Below are positions 11,607 to 23,622 of a stretch of DNA of 64,000 bases, piece after piece (position 1 is the stretch's first letter; every line of letters begins with the position of its first letter). The position numbers were made by a program, and so were the translations under genes. The notes beneath the pieces were generated by a model. It saw only the letters and a program-made list of their open reading frames with translations. It ran no database searches and was not told where the DNA came from. The DNA is taken from assembly GCA_009103225.1 (NCBI GenBank), contig RHPI01003642.1, forward strand, positions 733 to 64,732, in the 5' to 3' direction. The stretch is from Chlorokybus atmophyticus. Its lineage: Eukaryota; Streptophyta; Chlorokybophyceae; Chlorokybales; Chlorokybaceae.

Positions 11607-11912
11607 GTGTCACAAACTGACACGTGCTCAACCACCCCACCAACAGCCAGCAGCACAACACCAACTATGCTTGCCTTCGTATGCATTGCGCACTAGGTCC
11701 AGCCTGTGCCAACAGTGGTGGGGTGGGTTAACTTGTAGCTTGCCACCAAACATTGACAGATGTACGTAAGTTTAGCACTTGTGCCATGCACTCGGCGTTA
11801 CATTGTCACACAGTCACATCCGTTGGAATATCCAATCACGACAGCAACACCCGACATCGGCCACGAGGTCCGCCAGCCTGACACATAGCACCTTCGATTT
11901 CACGCACACGCA

Positions 11913-11916
<4 letters not shown>

Positions 11917-11945
<29 letters not shown>

Positions 11946-12326
11946 NNNNNNNNNNNNNNNNNNNNNNNNNNNNNNNNNNNNNNNNNNNNNNNNNNNNNNN
12001 NNNNNNNNNNNNNNNNNNNNNNNNNNNNNNNNNNNNNNNNNNNNNNNNNNNNNNNNNNNNNNNNNNNNNNNNNNNNNNNNNNNNNNNNNNNNNNNNNNNN
12101 NNNNNNNNNNNNNNNNNNNNNNNNNNNNNNNNNNNNNNNNNNNNNNNNNNNNNNNNNNNNNNNNNNNNNNNNNNNNNNNNNNNNNNNNNNNNNNNNNNNN
12201 NNNNNNNNNNNNNNNNNNNNNNNNNNNNNNNNNNNNNNNNNNNNNNNNNNNNNNNNNNNNNNNNNNNNNNNNNNNNNNNNNNNNNNNNNNNNNGAGAGAG
12301 AGAGAGGGGTGGGTGGGGGGGGGGGG
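11917..12326. repeat. GA microsatellite around a gap, then G run
   Basis: GA units run up to the first N and resume after the last N, followed by a G-rich run (12306-12326). The gap is therefore probably an unresolved long GA repeat. Confidence 0.85.
11946..12293. other. Assembly gap (348 Ns)
   Basis: A run of Ns bounded on both sides by GA repeat. The true length is unknown. Confidence 1.
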
Positions 12327-12608
12327 AGCAGGTATTATGTCACGTCAGCGTCAGCGTCAACCAGCGTGTCGCTGCTGTGTCGTCGTCAGTCAGTCAATTG
12401 CCCCTGCTGCTGCAGCTTACATTTGATAGCATGAGGCCCTCTGGTATATGTAAATGTGGTTTGCTGCCTAATTGTTGGCCTGGCTGGAGTGTTTGTATCC
12501 GCATGCATGGCACAGGTGATGAGATGCATGCATTGAATTGCTGCTGCCCGTCTCCAGCGCATAGCAGGCAAAGAGCAGCCGACGGGGAGCCAGGGGCCTG
12601 GATCAGAC

Positions 12609-13186
12609 ATGGAGGCAGGTCAGCGACAAGTAGCAGCAACAGCACTCCATCCCACAGATCCCACAACATGCGCTACCACTGGCACTCCTTTCGTGATTGC
12701 TACGAGCGTCAGTGGAATGCAAGGATGTGTTGTTGTCGTTGCTGCCATAAAAGCGCCCCATGCCACTACTACTACCGGCAACGCCAACAACAGCACCAGC
12801 AGATGTGTACGTCGCTGCAACTGCGCCAACAACGTCATGATCAGGTCCACACAGTACAGCCAGTAGCCCAAGGACTTGATGTACCACGCAAGCGTTCCAC
12901 TTTCAAAGCATGGGCATATGTACCCGGCAAGTTTGTGGTGTCAATGCCGCACTACAGATATGCAGTGAGTGAGTGTTGGCACTGGTCATGGGTATGAGCG
13001 TGTTGGCCCAAGCGCGTGTGGTGTTGGAGTGTGCACAGACCATGCGAGCTGAAGTTAAGGCACTGTTGGAGTATGCCTGTGTGTGCGTGGTAGGGACTCA
13101 ACACAACCAGTTCCGTTTCTTGAACAGCAGATGCGACTCTGTTGTCTGCAGCTCGCCTGCTCTCCACTCCATGCCATCATCGTAGT
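12609..13186 (+). CDS. Doubtful gene, product unknown
   Basis: An ATG at 12609 follows a GC-rich leader-like stretch and opens an 85-codon threonine/alanine-rich frame. Downstream lie two stretches with coding-like composition: one around 12870-12964 ending at a GTGAGT donor-like site, and one around 13005-13075 reading VLAQARVVLECAQTM. I could not join them in one frame with introns of the usual length, and no family is recognisable. It may be a noncoding transcript or no gene at all. Transcript data would decide. Confidence 0.2.
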
Positions 13187-14265
13187 TTGAGAGATTGTTC
13201 AGTAAGCTTGCTTGTGTGCACGTGTTGTGCTTGCTTGTGTGCAGGTTGTCATGATAGGTATTGTTCTTATGAGACGCATGCCTGCCTTCTGTTCTGGCGG
13301 CTAGGCACACCGCTGATAATACATGGCGCACTGATGCGCGTTTGGATCAGTCGATGCTGTCGGTGTGTTAGTCTGATGAACTTAATTTTGAAGGCGTTGA
13401 TCAGCCCAGCTGGCTATGCATGCATCTCATATCATCTGTGCGTGCGTGTGCGCATGTGTTGTGGCCATGCATGGCTTTGCTTGTGAGTCAGTACCATTGT
13501 CCATACCTGCTCATAAATGGGTGTACGTCAGCCTGATTGAGCTCGAGCCTTGATGAGGGTGCACTAGTGGGCAGAGTTGTACCATGCCAGAATTCAACTT
13601 GATAAATGTTTGCAATACACTGCAGTGCGGAGTATAGTGTAGTGCTTTTTGCAACCGAAAAAATTGTTGTTGTCATCATGCGGGGCACAAGCTTGCAAAC
13701 CAGCCGCGAGGCGCTTGTGGTTACACAAACTACTCTATGTACATAAGCACAAGTGCATTGACAGTGTCCACGCACCCACTATCCAAGATATGTACTTACT
13801 ACCGTGCGCAGTCAAGAGCATATGCATGCCGTGTCTGGTGCGACTGACTGATGCTGACACATCTGTTGTATGGGCTTGCTGCCTAGCAGCACCGCACCCT
13901 AGACCGTTCCTCCAGCGTCTGCACTACACACCATCAGCCCCTGCTCCTTGCTTGTGTTACTGGGCGTTCAATTTCAACTGATATACCTTGCAGTGAGTCT
14001 ACTTATCAGTTATGCTTATGCGGGGCGCCTTGTGCTTGTGTTCAGTGAGCACTACGGTTTTCACACTAGTTTCAGACATTTGGAAGGTGGCTCATGATAC
14101 TGAAAAGACAAACTGCGCTTTGGCTCCCATCTGCAAATTGCTTGACGCACACTACTGCCATATTGCCACCAAGGACAATTACGCAAGACATAACGCAGGC
14201 CTGCAAAGGATGACGCGCTTACTAGGGCTCACATATACAGCAGGAGTTCAAAATAGGCGCTGTGC

Positions 14266-17200
14266 TCATGGCAATGTGTACTCCCCAGGCTGATCAAAGG
14301 TCTTCTCTTCGTTCTCTTTGCGTGCAACTTTAAAGCCACGGACGCGGAACTCTTCAGGTTGTGACTCGTCATTGAAGTCAACCGGCACAAACTCAAAGCT
14401 GCCATTGGACACATTGAGCCCGGCAACATGTACCTGTAGACCACACCTGTCAAGCAGCAAGCAGAAGGAAACGAACATGCAAGCTGTAAACAGCACATGC
14501 ATTTGGCTTCTACCGGTGCAACACCGCTACTAGAGAACAACTGCCATCCGCCGTGTAATTGTGACACATCCAGCCATAGCACGCTAGCCAAGGACAAGAT
14601 GCTGCCGTGGAGCAACATCAAAATATGCAATTGAAAACCAACTCCTAAGCTCACTTTGGAGGCATGCTGCACAGCGCATTTGCAATGACAAGAACTGCAG
14701 GCGCATGGCTTGGGCAACATGGTCGGCCATGCACGATAAGAGCTTGAAGACGTACCTTGGCACCAGGAGCTGCCTTCAGGATTAAGGCACCATCGACATT
14801 CATGTCTTCGAGATAGATGTCCTCACCCTCAATGACAAGCACAGACTTTTGGGAAACCTTCACCTTGCTGCCGCCAACAACTTTGGACTTGATGTCCTTG
14901 AAGGTAATCCCGAAATCAGGGGACAGCAAGATGCGCGGGTACACCTCCACCTCAATGCCATTGTACGTAGCCTTCTTGGGAGCATCAATGCTGGCTCCAG
15001 CCATGGCCAGGATTTTGCTGTTAGCAGCATACTGATCCATCTCGCCAGATGTCGCACTGTGTGTTGCTTGATTTGAACTTGCCTGCATGTGTTGCGAACG
15101 CACCAACTTTAGTAACCAGCGTCTTATTGGTGCAGTTAAGCTCTTCAATGTTCTCGTAACAGAAACTCAAGTGAAGCAACCATCCTAACTACTTACCTTC
15201 GCAGCAGCATCTGCAGGGTTGTTCTTCACTGGTGAGTACGCCACCCACACGTCCAGAACTGTGAAACCCACTTTGGCTTCTGGCCCAAGGGACTTGGGAT
15301 AATCCTGCATCATGCACTCGAGACGGGTGGATGACTTGAACTTGGTCTTCGAGGAGTCTGCATACTTGGGATTGACGAACTCCGTAATGAGGCCCTTTGT
15401 CTTGTCCAGCGTGTGAGCGTATGGCTCCAATGCAAACACTAGCTGGTTGATGTTGCCAGGGAAGGGCGAGAAACCCGTCTTGGGGTCATTGACATCGCCA
15501 TCAGGGAAGGTTGTAGCGCGCAGCAGTGGATCCAGCTGGTTGTATTCAACGTTGATGGTAATCTTGCTACCTGATCACAATAGAGCGTAAGGCAGCCCAC
15601 AAGGTATCTATATAACATCCAATGCTGATCGCAATCATTGCGAGCCACACTGGCCAACAGCTACAACGCTACCATGAGCAACCCATGGACTGCCCGCAAA
15701 AGCCCCAATGCCACCTACCATCAGTATGTGTCAGCTCAGTGATTGCGCCAATGGACTCCTTAGCACGCCTTGGCACTGCCAGAGAGTTGACTTCAAAGCC
15801 ACGGCTCTTGCTGACACCAAGCGCAGACGGGATAGCCTATGGACAAAGCTTGTTGAAGCACAATATAAGCATAGCAGGACACATGGCATCGTCCAACTGC
15901 CTACCCGGAAGACAAGGGCATTGGTGTCTTGGAAAAAGACCACCCACTTCCTCTTTTCTGACATCCTGTAACACAGGCCATGCCATATCGGCGCCCTCCA
16001 TCACACCATTGTGTACTGGCTAGATTACAATTTTTGCAACATACAATGGCCATACCATTTGTCAAGAAGGCCAGACTGATGCAGCAGTGCGTGAACATCA
16101 CCATGTCCGTGCGGCTTGGTCTGTAACGGACAGCGTCAGTGTGGTGTGGATGGGTTGGGAAAAAGTTAATTTTGCTGACACCCACAGCACGCAATCAATG
16201 GACTGTCACATAGTAGTCTGTTCACCAAAACAGTTGGTGTAAGCCAGCCAGCGACTAGGTCGTGATGATAATTGAGAAGTCACAATATTCACAACAGCTT
16301 CCTCGATCATTCTATGTTGCCCTCTACGGCATTCACATCCTGAGCACATCAGTTACAATCACTGCACCTGAATTTCATAGGGGTCCTTGGGATCCAAAGC
16401 AATGTGTGCATCATTATCTGCAAGGCAAGCAACTTTCTCCTGCACGATACGTAACAGCTTGTGAGTGGCGCGCACTGAGCAGCAACAAGGTGAGTGCCAA
16501 AGAGAGCACCTGCTTGACAACACTGAGGTTTGACTTGTCCATTCCAAAATAGTTGTGAGATTCCAGCAGTATGGTCGTCCGTGCATGTGTGTCATCAGAA
16601 GTCATAATCGCAAGGGGGATGTGCTTTGGTGAGCCTGCACACGAAGGCATCAGCATGTAACGTCCACCGAATATCTGCTTATGAGTAGATGGATCAACGG
16701 AACAAGCAGCTGTACTGCAAGTCGTTGCTATGCCATTACGTACCGCCGGCTGCCTTGTTACTGGCTTTTTCTAGTGCCAGAATGCTTTCAATGTACTGCT
16801 GAAGGAAGGGCTTCTCTGTGATTGTCTCGGACAGCAATGCAATCTGAAGGTAGATATTATCAGTTCTTGTGCTTCTAATCACCACCAAGTAAGCTCGTGT
16901 GACTGCTTGTCAGTCATGAATTACTTTACTGTAATGTAACTCGTTGCATACCTTGATACCACTGTACCCAAGACGTTCACCAAGACCACCAGCAACAAGG
17001 ACAAAGGCAGCGTCGCGGGCTTCAGGCAACCCAATGTCCTCAAGTTGCTGAAACTGCTCATCTCCGTATGTCAGGTTTTCTCCTTCTGGCACCTGCAGAG
17101 AGGCATTGCCATGATTACAATTCGCACATGCAGCACATGCTGATTGATTGACAGACATAAGTGTGAGGGCACACCTTTGGAGTGTAACCATCAAAGGGGT

Positions 17201-17960
17201 TTTTTCCCTCTCTTGAAGCTGCCAGGAGTTCGCGTGCATTTGAGATGTACTTGCCAACGCCACCTACATAGTTGGCTTCTAGTTTTGCCACCTGCAACAG
17301 TGAGGCTTTTGAGTGATGGCCCACCAAGACAAGCAAGCAATTGAAACTAGTTGTTGCAACTAGCAACAGCATGCAGCTACTCCTGCACAGGCAACCGCGT
17401 TGCATGGGTGGCATTGTTGAAATGCAATGGGACACATTGACCCTGCCTTCACGCATGCTGGCCATGCATGCTGTGTACGACACTATGGAATGCTGTGTAG
17501 GCTGCAACAGCATGAGAATCGTTGCGTTGCCATGACAGGAAATCGGATCAAAGGGAGTCTTAAACATGACAATGACATCGCCAGACGTCACATCACGGAC
17601 ATTCGGGTGCAACTCACCTGCTCGAGAAACCGGTGCTTGTCATTGTCATTTTCTCCCGCTGGACTCCAGTGTTCAAACAAATGCGCCTGCTGTTCGTTCA
17701 ACAAGATGTCCACCAGCTTGACCTGCCACAAGGTGGACACAAAGCGCCACGCATATAAGCATGCAGTGCAGTAACTGTGCGAGAGCACAGTTGCATGCCA
17801 TTCAGTATTATCCAGACACCCCGAAACCAGCAAGCGGCATTGCAATGCTGCCACACCAGACCAGATCTCCCACACCTACCTCATCATCGCTGAGGATCTT
17901 CCTGTTTGCCTCGAGCTGCGATGGCCAGGTGGTCTTGGGCGGCGCGGTTGTCGCAGCCAT
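14266..17960 (-). CDS. USP: UDP-sugar pyrophosphorylase
   Basis: Thirteen minus-strand exons (17960-17880, 17722-17618, 17291-17175, 17092-16952, 16843-16744, 16634-16510, 16439-16368, 16120-16056, 15965-15905, 15836-15719, 15570-15197, 15082-14756, 14433-14266) sum to 617 residues, matching plant USP (about 614). The nucleotide-binding loop [14 protein letters not shown] lies at residues 135-148. Other family blocks are [48 protein letters not shown] and [13 protein letters not shown]. The enzyme converts sugar-1-phosphates plus UTP to UDP-sugars reversibly, in the cytosol, in the salvage of glucuronate, galactose, arabinose and xylose. The start at 17960 is the first in-frame ATG; the frame is open upstream to 18044 but begins there with GTG. 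All introns are GT-AG and all phases close. Confidence 0.96.
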
Positions 17961-18500
17961 CGGGGCGATCGACAGAGGCTCCGGCCCGAAGCGTCCAGCC
18001 AACCACGCCGCTACCAACACCAACACCACTCCTGCCGACCACACCGTCGCTGACCCAACAGCAAGATTGCTGACTGGACAGCCTCAGTGTCTGATTTTGC
18101 AAGCCTGTGACTATTCTGGGCAAGAGGTTCTTCAGGGAAACCGGGGATGTGTTACAAGGTTTCGCCGCTTGCTTTCTTCTGGAAAACCGCGCTAGTTCAC
18201 GGAAAAACAAGAATTCTGCGCCTTTTGTGACTCTGAACGCAGCGATCTCCCCGAAAACAGAATAGGTAACTTCTCACGGGGCATCTTTGAAGGGTACAAA
18301 CACATGCGGGCAACGACCACATCGGACGGCTGGATGTAATGAGTCCCGCCCCAGGTCAACAATATTGTTCCCAGACTTTATAAAGGTTTTGCCTAGGACT
18401 TGCGGCCTCATGGGTCGGGTTTGGGGCCAGCGGATTGCGTCAGACTTTGCCGCTGAGGCGGAAGCGGCGGCGGCGGTGGCGGCGGACGAGCACGAGGAGG
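17961..18500. promoter_or_regulatory. Divergent USP / bL28m promoter region
   Basis: A 540-bp gap between opposed start codons. The half nearer bL28m becomes GC-rich with GCGGCGGCGG triplets. No TATA element is convincing. Confidence 0.45.
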
Positions 18501-19417
18501 ATGGCGTTGGGTCTAGCGGCGTGGGGGAGAGCGACGTTGAACAGGGCGCAAAGGGGGCTGTACGCGGGGCGGAAGGTGCTTTACGGGAACAAAGTCAGCG
18601 AGGACGGTGGCAACAGGTAAGACGCGCATGCTGTGTGTCGTGTTGTGCTGCCTTGCCTGGTTTTCAAATTGGACTTTGCAGCTATGAAGTGGACCATATA
18701 TTGAAGTAGGGACTGATTAGCTGTATAAGTCATACAGCCATAAGGCTTGTGCAGAAAAATTGCTTATGCGCTAGGACATCTCGTGTGTGTGTTAGCTGCG
18801 GCTTGCATTTCCATGTGCTGCCATATAGCAGTGCTCTCTAGGTAGGTGCTTTCGAGAATCCTTTCGCCAACATTCAATTGGAGATTATCGTTCCAAATTC
18901 TCGATGCGTCTGCATGCGCGTGTAGCCTAGGGCGCTGTGCAGTAGTTGCTTGTTTAGTCTGGGTGCAGGCAACGAAGTGTACATAGCTCAATGCAGGCAG
19001 GAACAGCGGTTGACATGCAACGCGTGTCGAGTCTGATTGCTTGACAGATACGCAGCGCAGTATGTACTAGTTACGAATGGTGTTTCATTATTGATTAGGT
19101 CGCGGAGGCGATGGAAGCCCAACAGGCAGAACAAGCACCTCTTCAGCGAGCTGCTGGACCGGATGGTGCCGTGCCAGGTGACGACCCACGCGCTGAGGTG
19201 CATTGACAAAGCGGGTGGCCTGGACAGCTACGTCCTCAATACCAAAGTAGCTGACCTCGACTCCGCGTTCGGCCTGGAGCTGCGCCAGAGGCTGCAGTCG
19301 AGATTGCGGCACCAGCAGCAGCAAGGCAGCAGAGAGGACTCTGCACCCTCAACAGCAGTTGAACACACGCAATCTCAAACTCAAACTCAACAAGAACAGC
19401 CTGCTTCTCCGCTGTAG
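18501..19417 (+). CDS. MRPL28: Mitochondrial large-subunit ribosomal protein bL28m
   Basis: Two exons (18501-18616 and 19099-19417) give 144 residues. RAQRGLYAGRKVLYGNKVSEDG is split here as RAQRGLYAGRK and VLYGNKVSEDGGNRSRRRW; it is the bL28 core, and the following VTTHALRCIDKAGGLDSYVLNT is the extension shared by plant mitochondrial L28 and absent from the shorter bacterial and plastid forms. The basic, arginine-rich N-terminus fits a mitochondrial presequence. The start at 18501 is the first in-frame ATG; codons upstream stay open to a TTG at 18435. The protein acts in the mitoribosome large subunit. The tail is glutamine/serine-rich (about residues 115-144), low complexity and probably disordered. 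Confidence 0.92.
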
Positions 19418-20335
19418 ATTGTATAACAGCATGTGGTATTGTTACTGTCCTTGTGCACAGCACAACATGCATGCTGTGTACTTGAGTGCCGCGTTCATGA
19501 TTGTTGCACCGGGTCTGCTCTGATTGCAGCGACCAGCTGAGAACAACCAAAGCCGCACGGAGGAAGACAGGAAGACAGTTTCACAAGACAACGCTCATGC
19601 TTGATGAAAGCTATGGCAAAGTTTAGTGTATGCCATAGCTGTGGAACTCTGTTGCAGCTACCAAGGAGCCAGGGCTGCAATGTGCTGTCCTAATTGAACT
19701 AGAAGTAAGGCTAGAAGGTAATGGTGATGACGCAAGCAATGACAACCTCGCCTATCTGTGCCGGGAATTGCCTACCTTGCTGTATGGCAACATTTGCGCT
19801 GGGTGACATCACCTGGGATTGCAAGACTCATGAAGTCACAAGGTAGTGCAAATGCCATGCGATGCAAGTGCTCAAGCAGGATCCTTGCTTCCGCAAATGT
19901 TTATATCGTGCACCCATGCCTGTACAGGTGGGCACCCTCTACCCTTAAATCCAGACCATCGCTTGCATTGCACCTAGCGGCTGCAGTTGTATAGGTTTTG
20001 AAGGCTGGATAGTAATAATCAGATTGCAACTTGCTAAGTAACCTCTTTCTTGATTCTAACCGCCGCCAGTTTGTGTTTGGGTTGGTCAATGCTATGGGCG
20101 TTGTTGCAAGTGCCCTGTGCACGTTGTACGGTTAAAACGGGGTCACGAGGACGATGTGCTAGGCTAGAAGTTGGTGATGGTGCTTGACTTTCTCGAGTTG
20201 GACCACAGCAACCATCCATGACTTCTACGAACATCTCTGAAGAGCAACCTGTGCTTATTTGTCTATATCAACGCAAGATTGCAACTGCGCACCACGATAC
20301 TGCATCAACCATTTACTTCAAAAACCAGCAACTTG
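19418..20335. other. Convergent intergenic region, nothing recognised
   Basis: Lies between the 3' ends of bL28m and TFB1. Short frames only, no repeat or RNA structure noted. Confidence 0.6.
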
Positions 20336-23218
20336 TCAAGTCCTCATAGCGCTTGCTGCAACACTGCCATTTCCCCTCGACATGCCGGAGTGCTGACTGG
20401 TGGCCGCAGAGACACTCTGCATTGGCGCCTGCTCGCGCGGCTGTGACTCGGCCTCGTACTTGACAAATGCGGCATCCAAGGATTGCAGTATTGGATTCAA
20501 CAGCTGCGACACTGTGTGTCGGTGCTCTGAGGGCGTGCGGTCTCGCAAGAGCTGCAGCCGGTCATAGAGCGCGCTCATAGCGTCTTTCAACCTGTTCACT
20601 TTCTCCCTGAAGAGCTGACTCCTGATTGGGTACGACTGCCAGAAATGCCGCAGGAGCTCTTGCGAGGTGGCCGCTGCGTCAAATAACTCGTTCTGTATGT
20701 CTTGAGGGAGCTGTCGGATGTCCACTGACGTGCCGTGGTGGCCTTGTTTGGAGGCTTGAGAGATTTGGTGGGATACCTCTCCCAACACTTTGGCAGCGAG
20801 TTCTGAATCAATTGCATGCAGCTGTTCGCTAGAAGCTTCAACTGACTGAATGGCACCATTCAAATCCTGCATGGCGGTTGCGTCATCAGGACCCATTGCA
20901 TCCCTGCCGACTGCTTGAGGTCCTGCTGTAGAACATGCTCCTGCGCCTAGCTCAAAGTAACGGCGCGGGTCCTGTATCCTCAACGGTTCCACTGCGACAT
21001 GCCGGTCACCCTGCATGGACAATCAATACCGCAATGTGCGTACATGAACCGACACTTTGCTGTGAACTCAGATTAGTGCAGGCATGCACTGGTACAGACA
21101 AGTATTGGTACCTGCAAGTCTGGCATCTCAATCTCTTCTTGCATACGGTGATGCCACTGAGCCACCGCCTTCTCATCTGGAACTCTTCCATCTGCTTGCA
21201 GCAACAGCTCACGTGAGTGTAACTGTGCATTGAGCAACTTGCAAGTTGCATGCTATGCATTGCGATGGTTCATGACAATGATTTCAGCACAGGCCTTCAC
21301 CTGTTGTGCAGTTGCTTTGAGCCGCAAGTGCTCGTGCCAGTGAAGCGGAATCCGTAGCCGTGCCAGCAGGTCGACCCTTCAGCACAACTTCTGCATGGCG
21401 GTTAATATCCCTAATAACAAACCTAACAGCTTTTTCTGACTTATCTACATCCTTTCCAACATTGTGACGTATGCCATATCCCTCTGATGGAGTCCACGCA
21501 GCATTGTCGTCGGCAGCCAGGTTGACTGATGGCTCAACGCACTGCACCTTCCTCCGGGCCTCTTCAGCCAAAGCAGCCTCCTCCTCCTGCCCTTGTCCAA
21601 ACAAACCATGCTCATCATCAACGTCACCGTGCCTGGCAGTGGACATTGCCAGAGTTTCAAAGAGTGCCATTACAAAGATGCAAAGCAAAGATCTGCCTTG
21701 CAGGCAACGCGTACCTTGCGCGATTGAAGTACTCGTACTTGAAGTATTTTGTCCAAAATTCCTTCTCATCCATCTTATGAGGTACGTTTGCGAGGTATGC
21801 GCGGTGCACAGCAGGCTTCTCAGCAAAAATCTGATGGATGACTTCTGGTGTTAGCTTGAAGGAAACAGCGTTGCGGCGCCCGTCCGACGTAGGCCGTACA
21901 TCAGCAAGCATAGCGTTGGGCATGCCTGTCCTTTGTGCAAGGCCCGCTTTTGCATTCTTGTCCTTTAACAGGTCTTGCCGTGATTGCCAAAACTCCATCT
22001 CAGTCAACACGCCTGTCGCAACAGTTATTGCAAATCAGAGATCTGGATCACGAGACAGCATAACGAGCGAGACAACAACAACACTGACTACTGGCTTAAC
22101 ACACCACCTGTGCCAACGAGCTTTTGGTGCAGGCTTGCCAGTTCCCGGTTTGCTGCAAGCAACTTGGCTCGCTTTTCCAAGACATCTGCTGACACTGTCT
22201 CCGATGCTGGCGGGGCAGCACCAGCTGGACCAGGAGGGGTGGCTGCTGACCCTGCAGCTGCTCCATTGCCTTTTCTCTTAGTCAGCAGCTGGCCGAGCAC
22301 TGTGCTCAGTTGATCGCGATCAGCTGGTGAGAAAAGTTCAAAGACGGATCCCGGACCCTTTGGATCAGGAGTGCTGCAGAGCTTTGCAAACAGGCCTGCA
22401 GCGCTCGCTGCACTAACTTTTATACTGACAACGGAGTCGGTTGGAATCCGCACTGGCTGTGCGCTGCTTGGGTCATTCGGCGTCCAGGACACCTGAAGAG
22501 GAGAACAATCGAAGCCTGGGCACACGTAATGTTCTGTATGCTATTTGACCATCGGCGACAAGCAGTCGCACTAGCATGATCGCAAGCACCACCGCTACAG
22601 CGCAGTGGTTATAGCTGAAGCTTGCAAGCCCTACACTGTAGAGTGACAGTCACCACTGTCACTCTACTTCTGCAATTCTAAGCTTTTTGCAAGTGGATTG
22701 CATGAAGCGCGCACATGTTTTGCAGCCACAACGCACTTGCAAGGCACATTCCCTGAAGACGGGGTGTACACTACGGTTGCAGCACATACCCTTGCTGTCT
22801 TCCCCTGACTTGATCGCCCCAGTGCAACAGACTCCTACTTCATCTTACGAACACGCCTGTGCCCAACTTGCGCAGCAGGGTGCGTGTATGAAGTCACACT
22901 CAAGTCGCAGATCGCAACGCAGAATACAATTGCTGTTCAGGCTCAACCGACTTAAACTGCAAGCTGCTCCCGACATGAATTCGACCACAGCGTGCTGGCT
23001 AAAACAAAGTAACAAAGCTGCAGAGTCTGTGACAAGAACATCAATTGACTGCTGGACGCACTCAATGTCGGCTCTGCTGAATTGCCAATCTGCGCAACGG
23101 CTTCATCCACAGCTGCGCTAACCTTGGCCGCAGTGAGCATGAGCACTCCGGGAACGCGTGGCCCCTTGGGTGCAGCCTGGTACCTGGCCTTCACTGTCAG
23201 CAGCACAGGCGCCTCCAT
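20336..23218 (-). CDS. TFB1: TFIIH core subunit p62 / TFB1
   Basis: Six minus-strand exons (23218-23123, 22492-22108, 22012-21715, 21632-21301, 21194-21112, 21010-20336) give 622 residues with closing phases. Residues 1 to about 110 form the PH-like N-terminal domain (VLLTVKARYQAAPKG, VLMLTAAK, VSWTPNDPSSAQPVRIP, VVSIKVSA). BSD domains follow, with EFWTKYFKYEYFNRAR as the diagnostic block, and the C-terminal helical region (LFREKVNRLKDAMSALYDRLQ) ends the protein. p62 is a structural subunit of TFIIH, linking XPB/XPD and p44/p34, and its PH domain binds activators and TFIIE in transcription and nucleotide-excision repair. Length is a little above human p62 (548). Intron 1 (22493-23122) carries a perfect hairpin. 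The gene is head-to-head with the HOL-type methyltransferase. Confidence 0.94.
22638..22667. repeat. Perfect 13-bp hairpin in TFB1 intron 1
   Basis: GTAGAGTGACAGT and its exact reverse complement flank a CACC loop. It is transcribed within TFB1 intron 1. Confidence 0.85.
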
Positions 23219-23622
23219 TGGAGCCAAACCGGTCTAGTCAACTGAACATACACAGCGTCAATCGCCTCCGTCCCCGCCTCCCGCTCCTCCTCCTCGCCAT
23301 CCCTGCTCCGCCTCCGCCTCCGCCTCCGCCGCCACCGCCGCCGGCGTGCTCACCATCGGCTGTATGCTGCAGTGTAGTGTCATCATTGAGCTTGCGTTTG
23401 TTGACGGCGTTATCGTCGGCGGCGTTTGCCAGCTTGCCCATCACGGCGTCGCTAAAGTTGCTTACGCTGCTGCCCGCAGCCAGGCCGCCTATTGTGGGCC
23501 TGGTGGGCGCCGGCGCTGCGGGCAGGCTGCCGGAGTGGTCGGCTGCTGCCTTCCCCAGGCCTGCTGCTCCGCCTCGTCGTCGTAGCCGCCGTTGTTTGCG
23601 CGCATCAGGCGGCGCCATCGCC
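23219..23622. promoter_or_regulatory. Divergent TFB1 / methyltransferase promoter region
   Basis: A 404-bp gap between opposed ATGs, the shortest of the seven head-to-head gaps here. It carries a CCGCCT/CCGCCG triplet run (about 23300-23345). A shared promoter is likely but inferred from layout. Confidence 0.5.

Larger units (their letters stand above)
11106..14265. other. Convergent intergenic region with repeats and gap
   Basis: Lies between the RING and UDP-sugar pyrophosphorylase 3' ends. It contains a reversed dispersed repeat, a GA microsatellite interrupted by Ns, a G run, and one doubtful gene at 12609-13186. From 13.2 to 14.2 kb I see only short unsupported frames. Confidence 0.55.

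Noticed and set aside
11779-12426. Long plus-strand frame of 215 codons
   Set aside because: Most of it is the run of Ns; the rest is GA repeat.
17961-18044. Longer USP N-terminus with a hydrophobic stretch, as for a signal anchor
   Set aside because: The upstream codon at 18044 is GTG, not ATG; the first ATG (17960) gives the length usual for cytosolic plant USP.
18435-18500. Arginine-rich extension of bL28m
   Set aside because: It would have to start at TTG; the first in-frame ATG is 18501.
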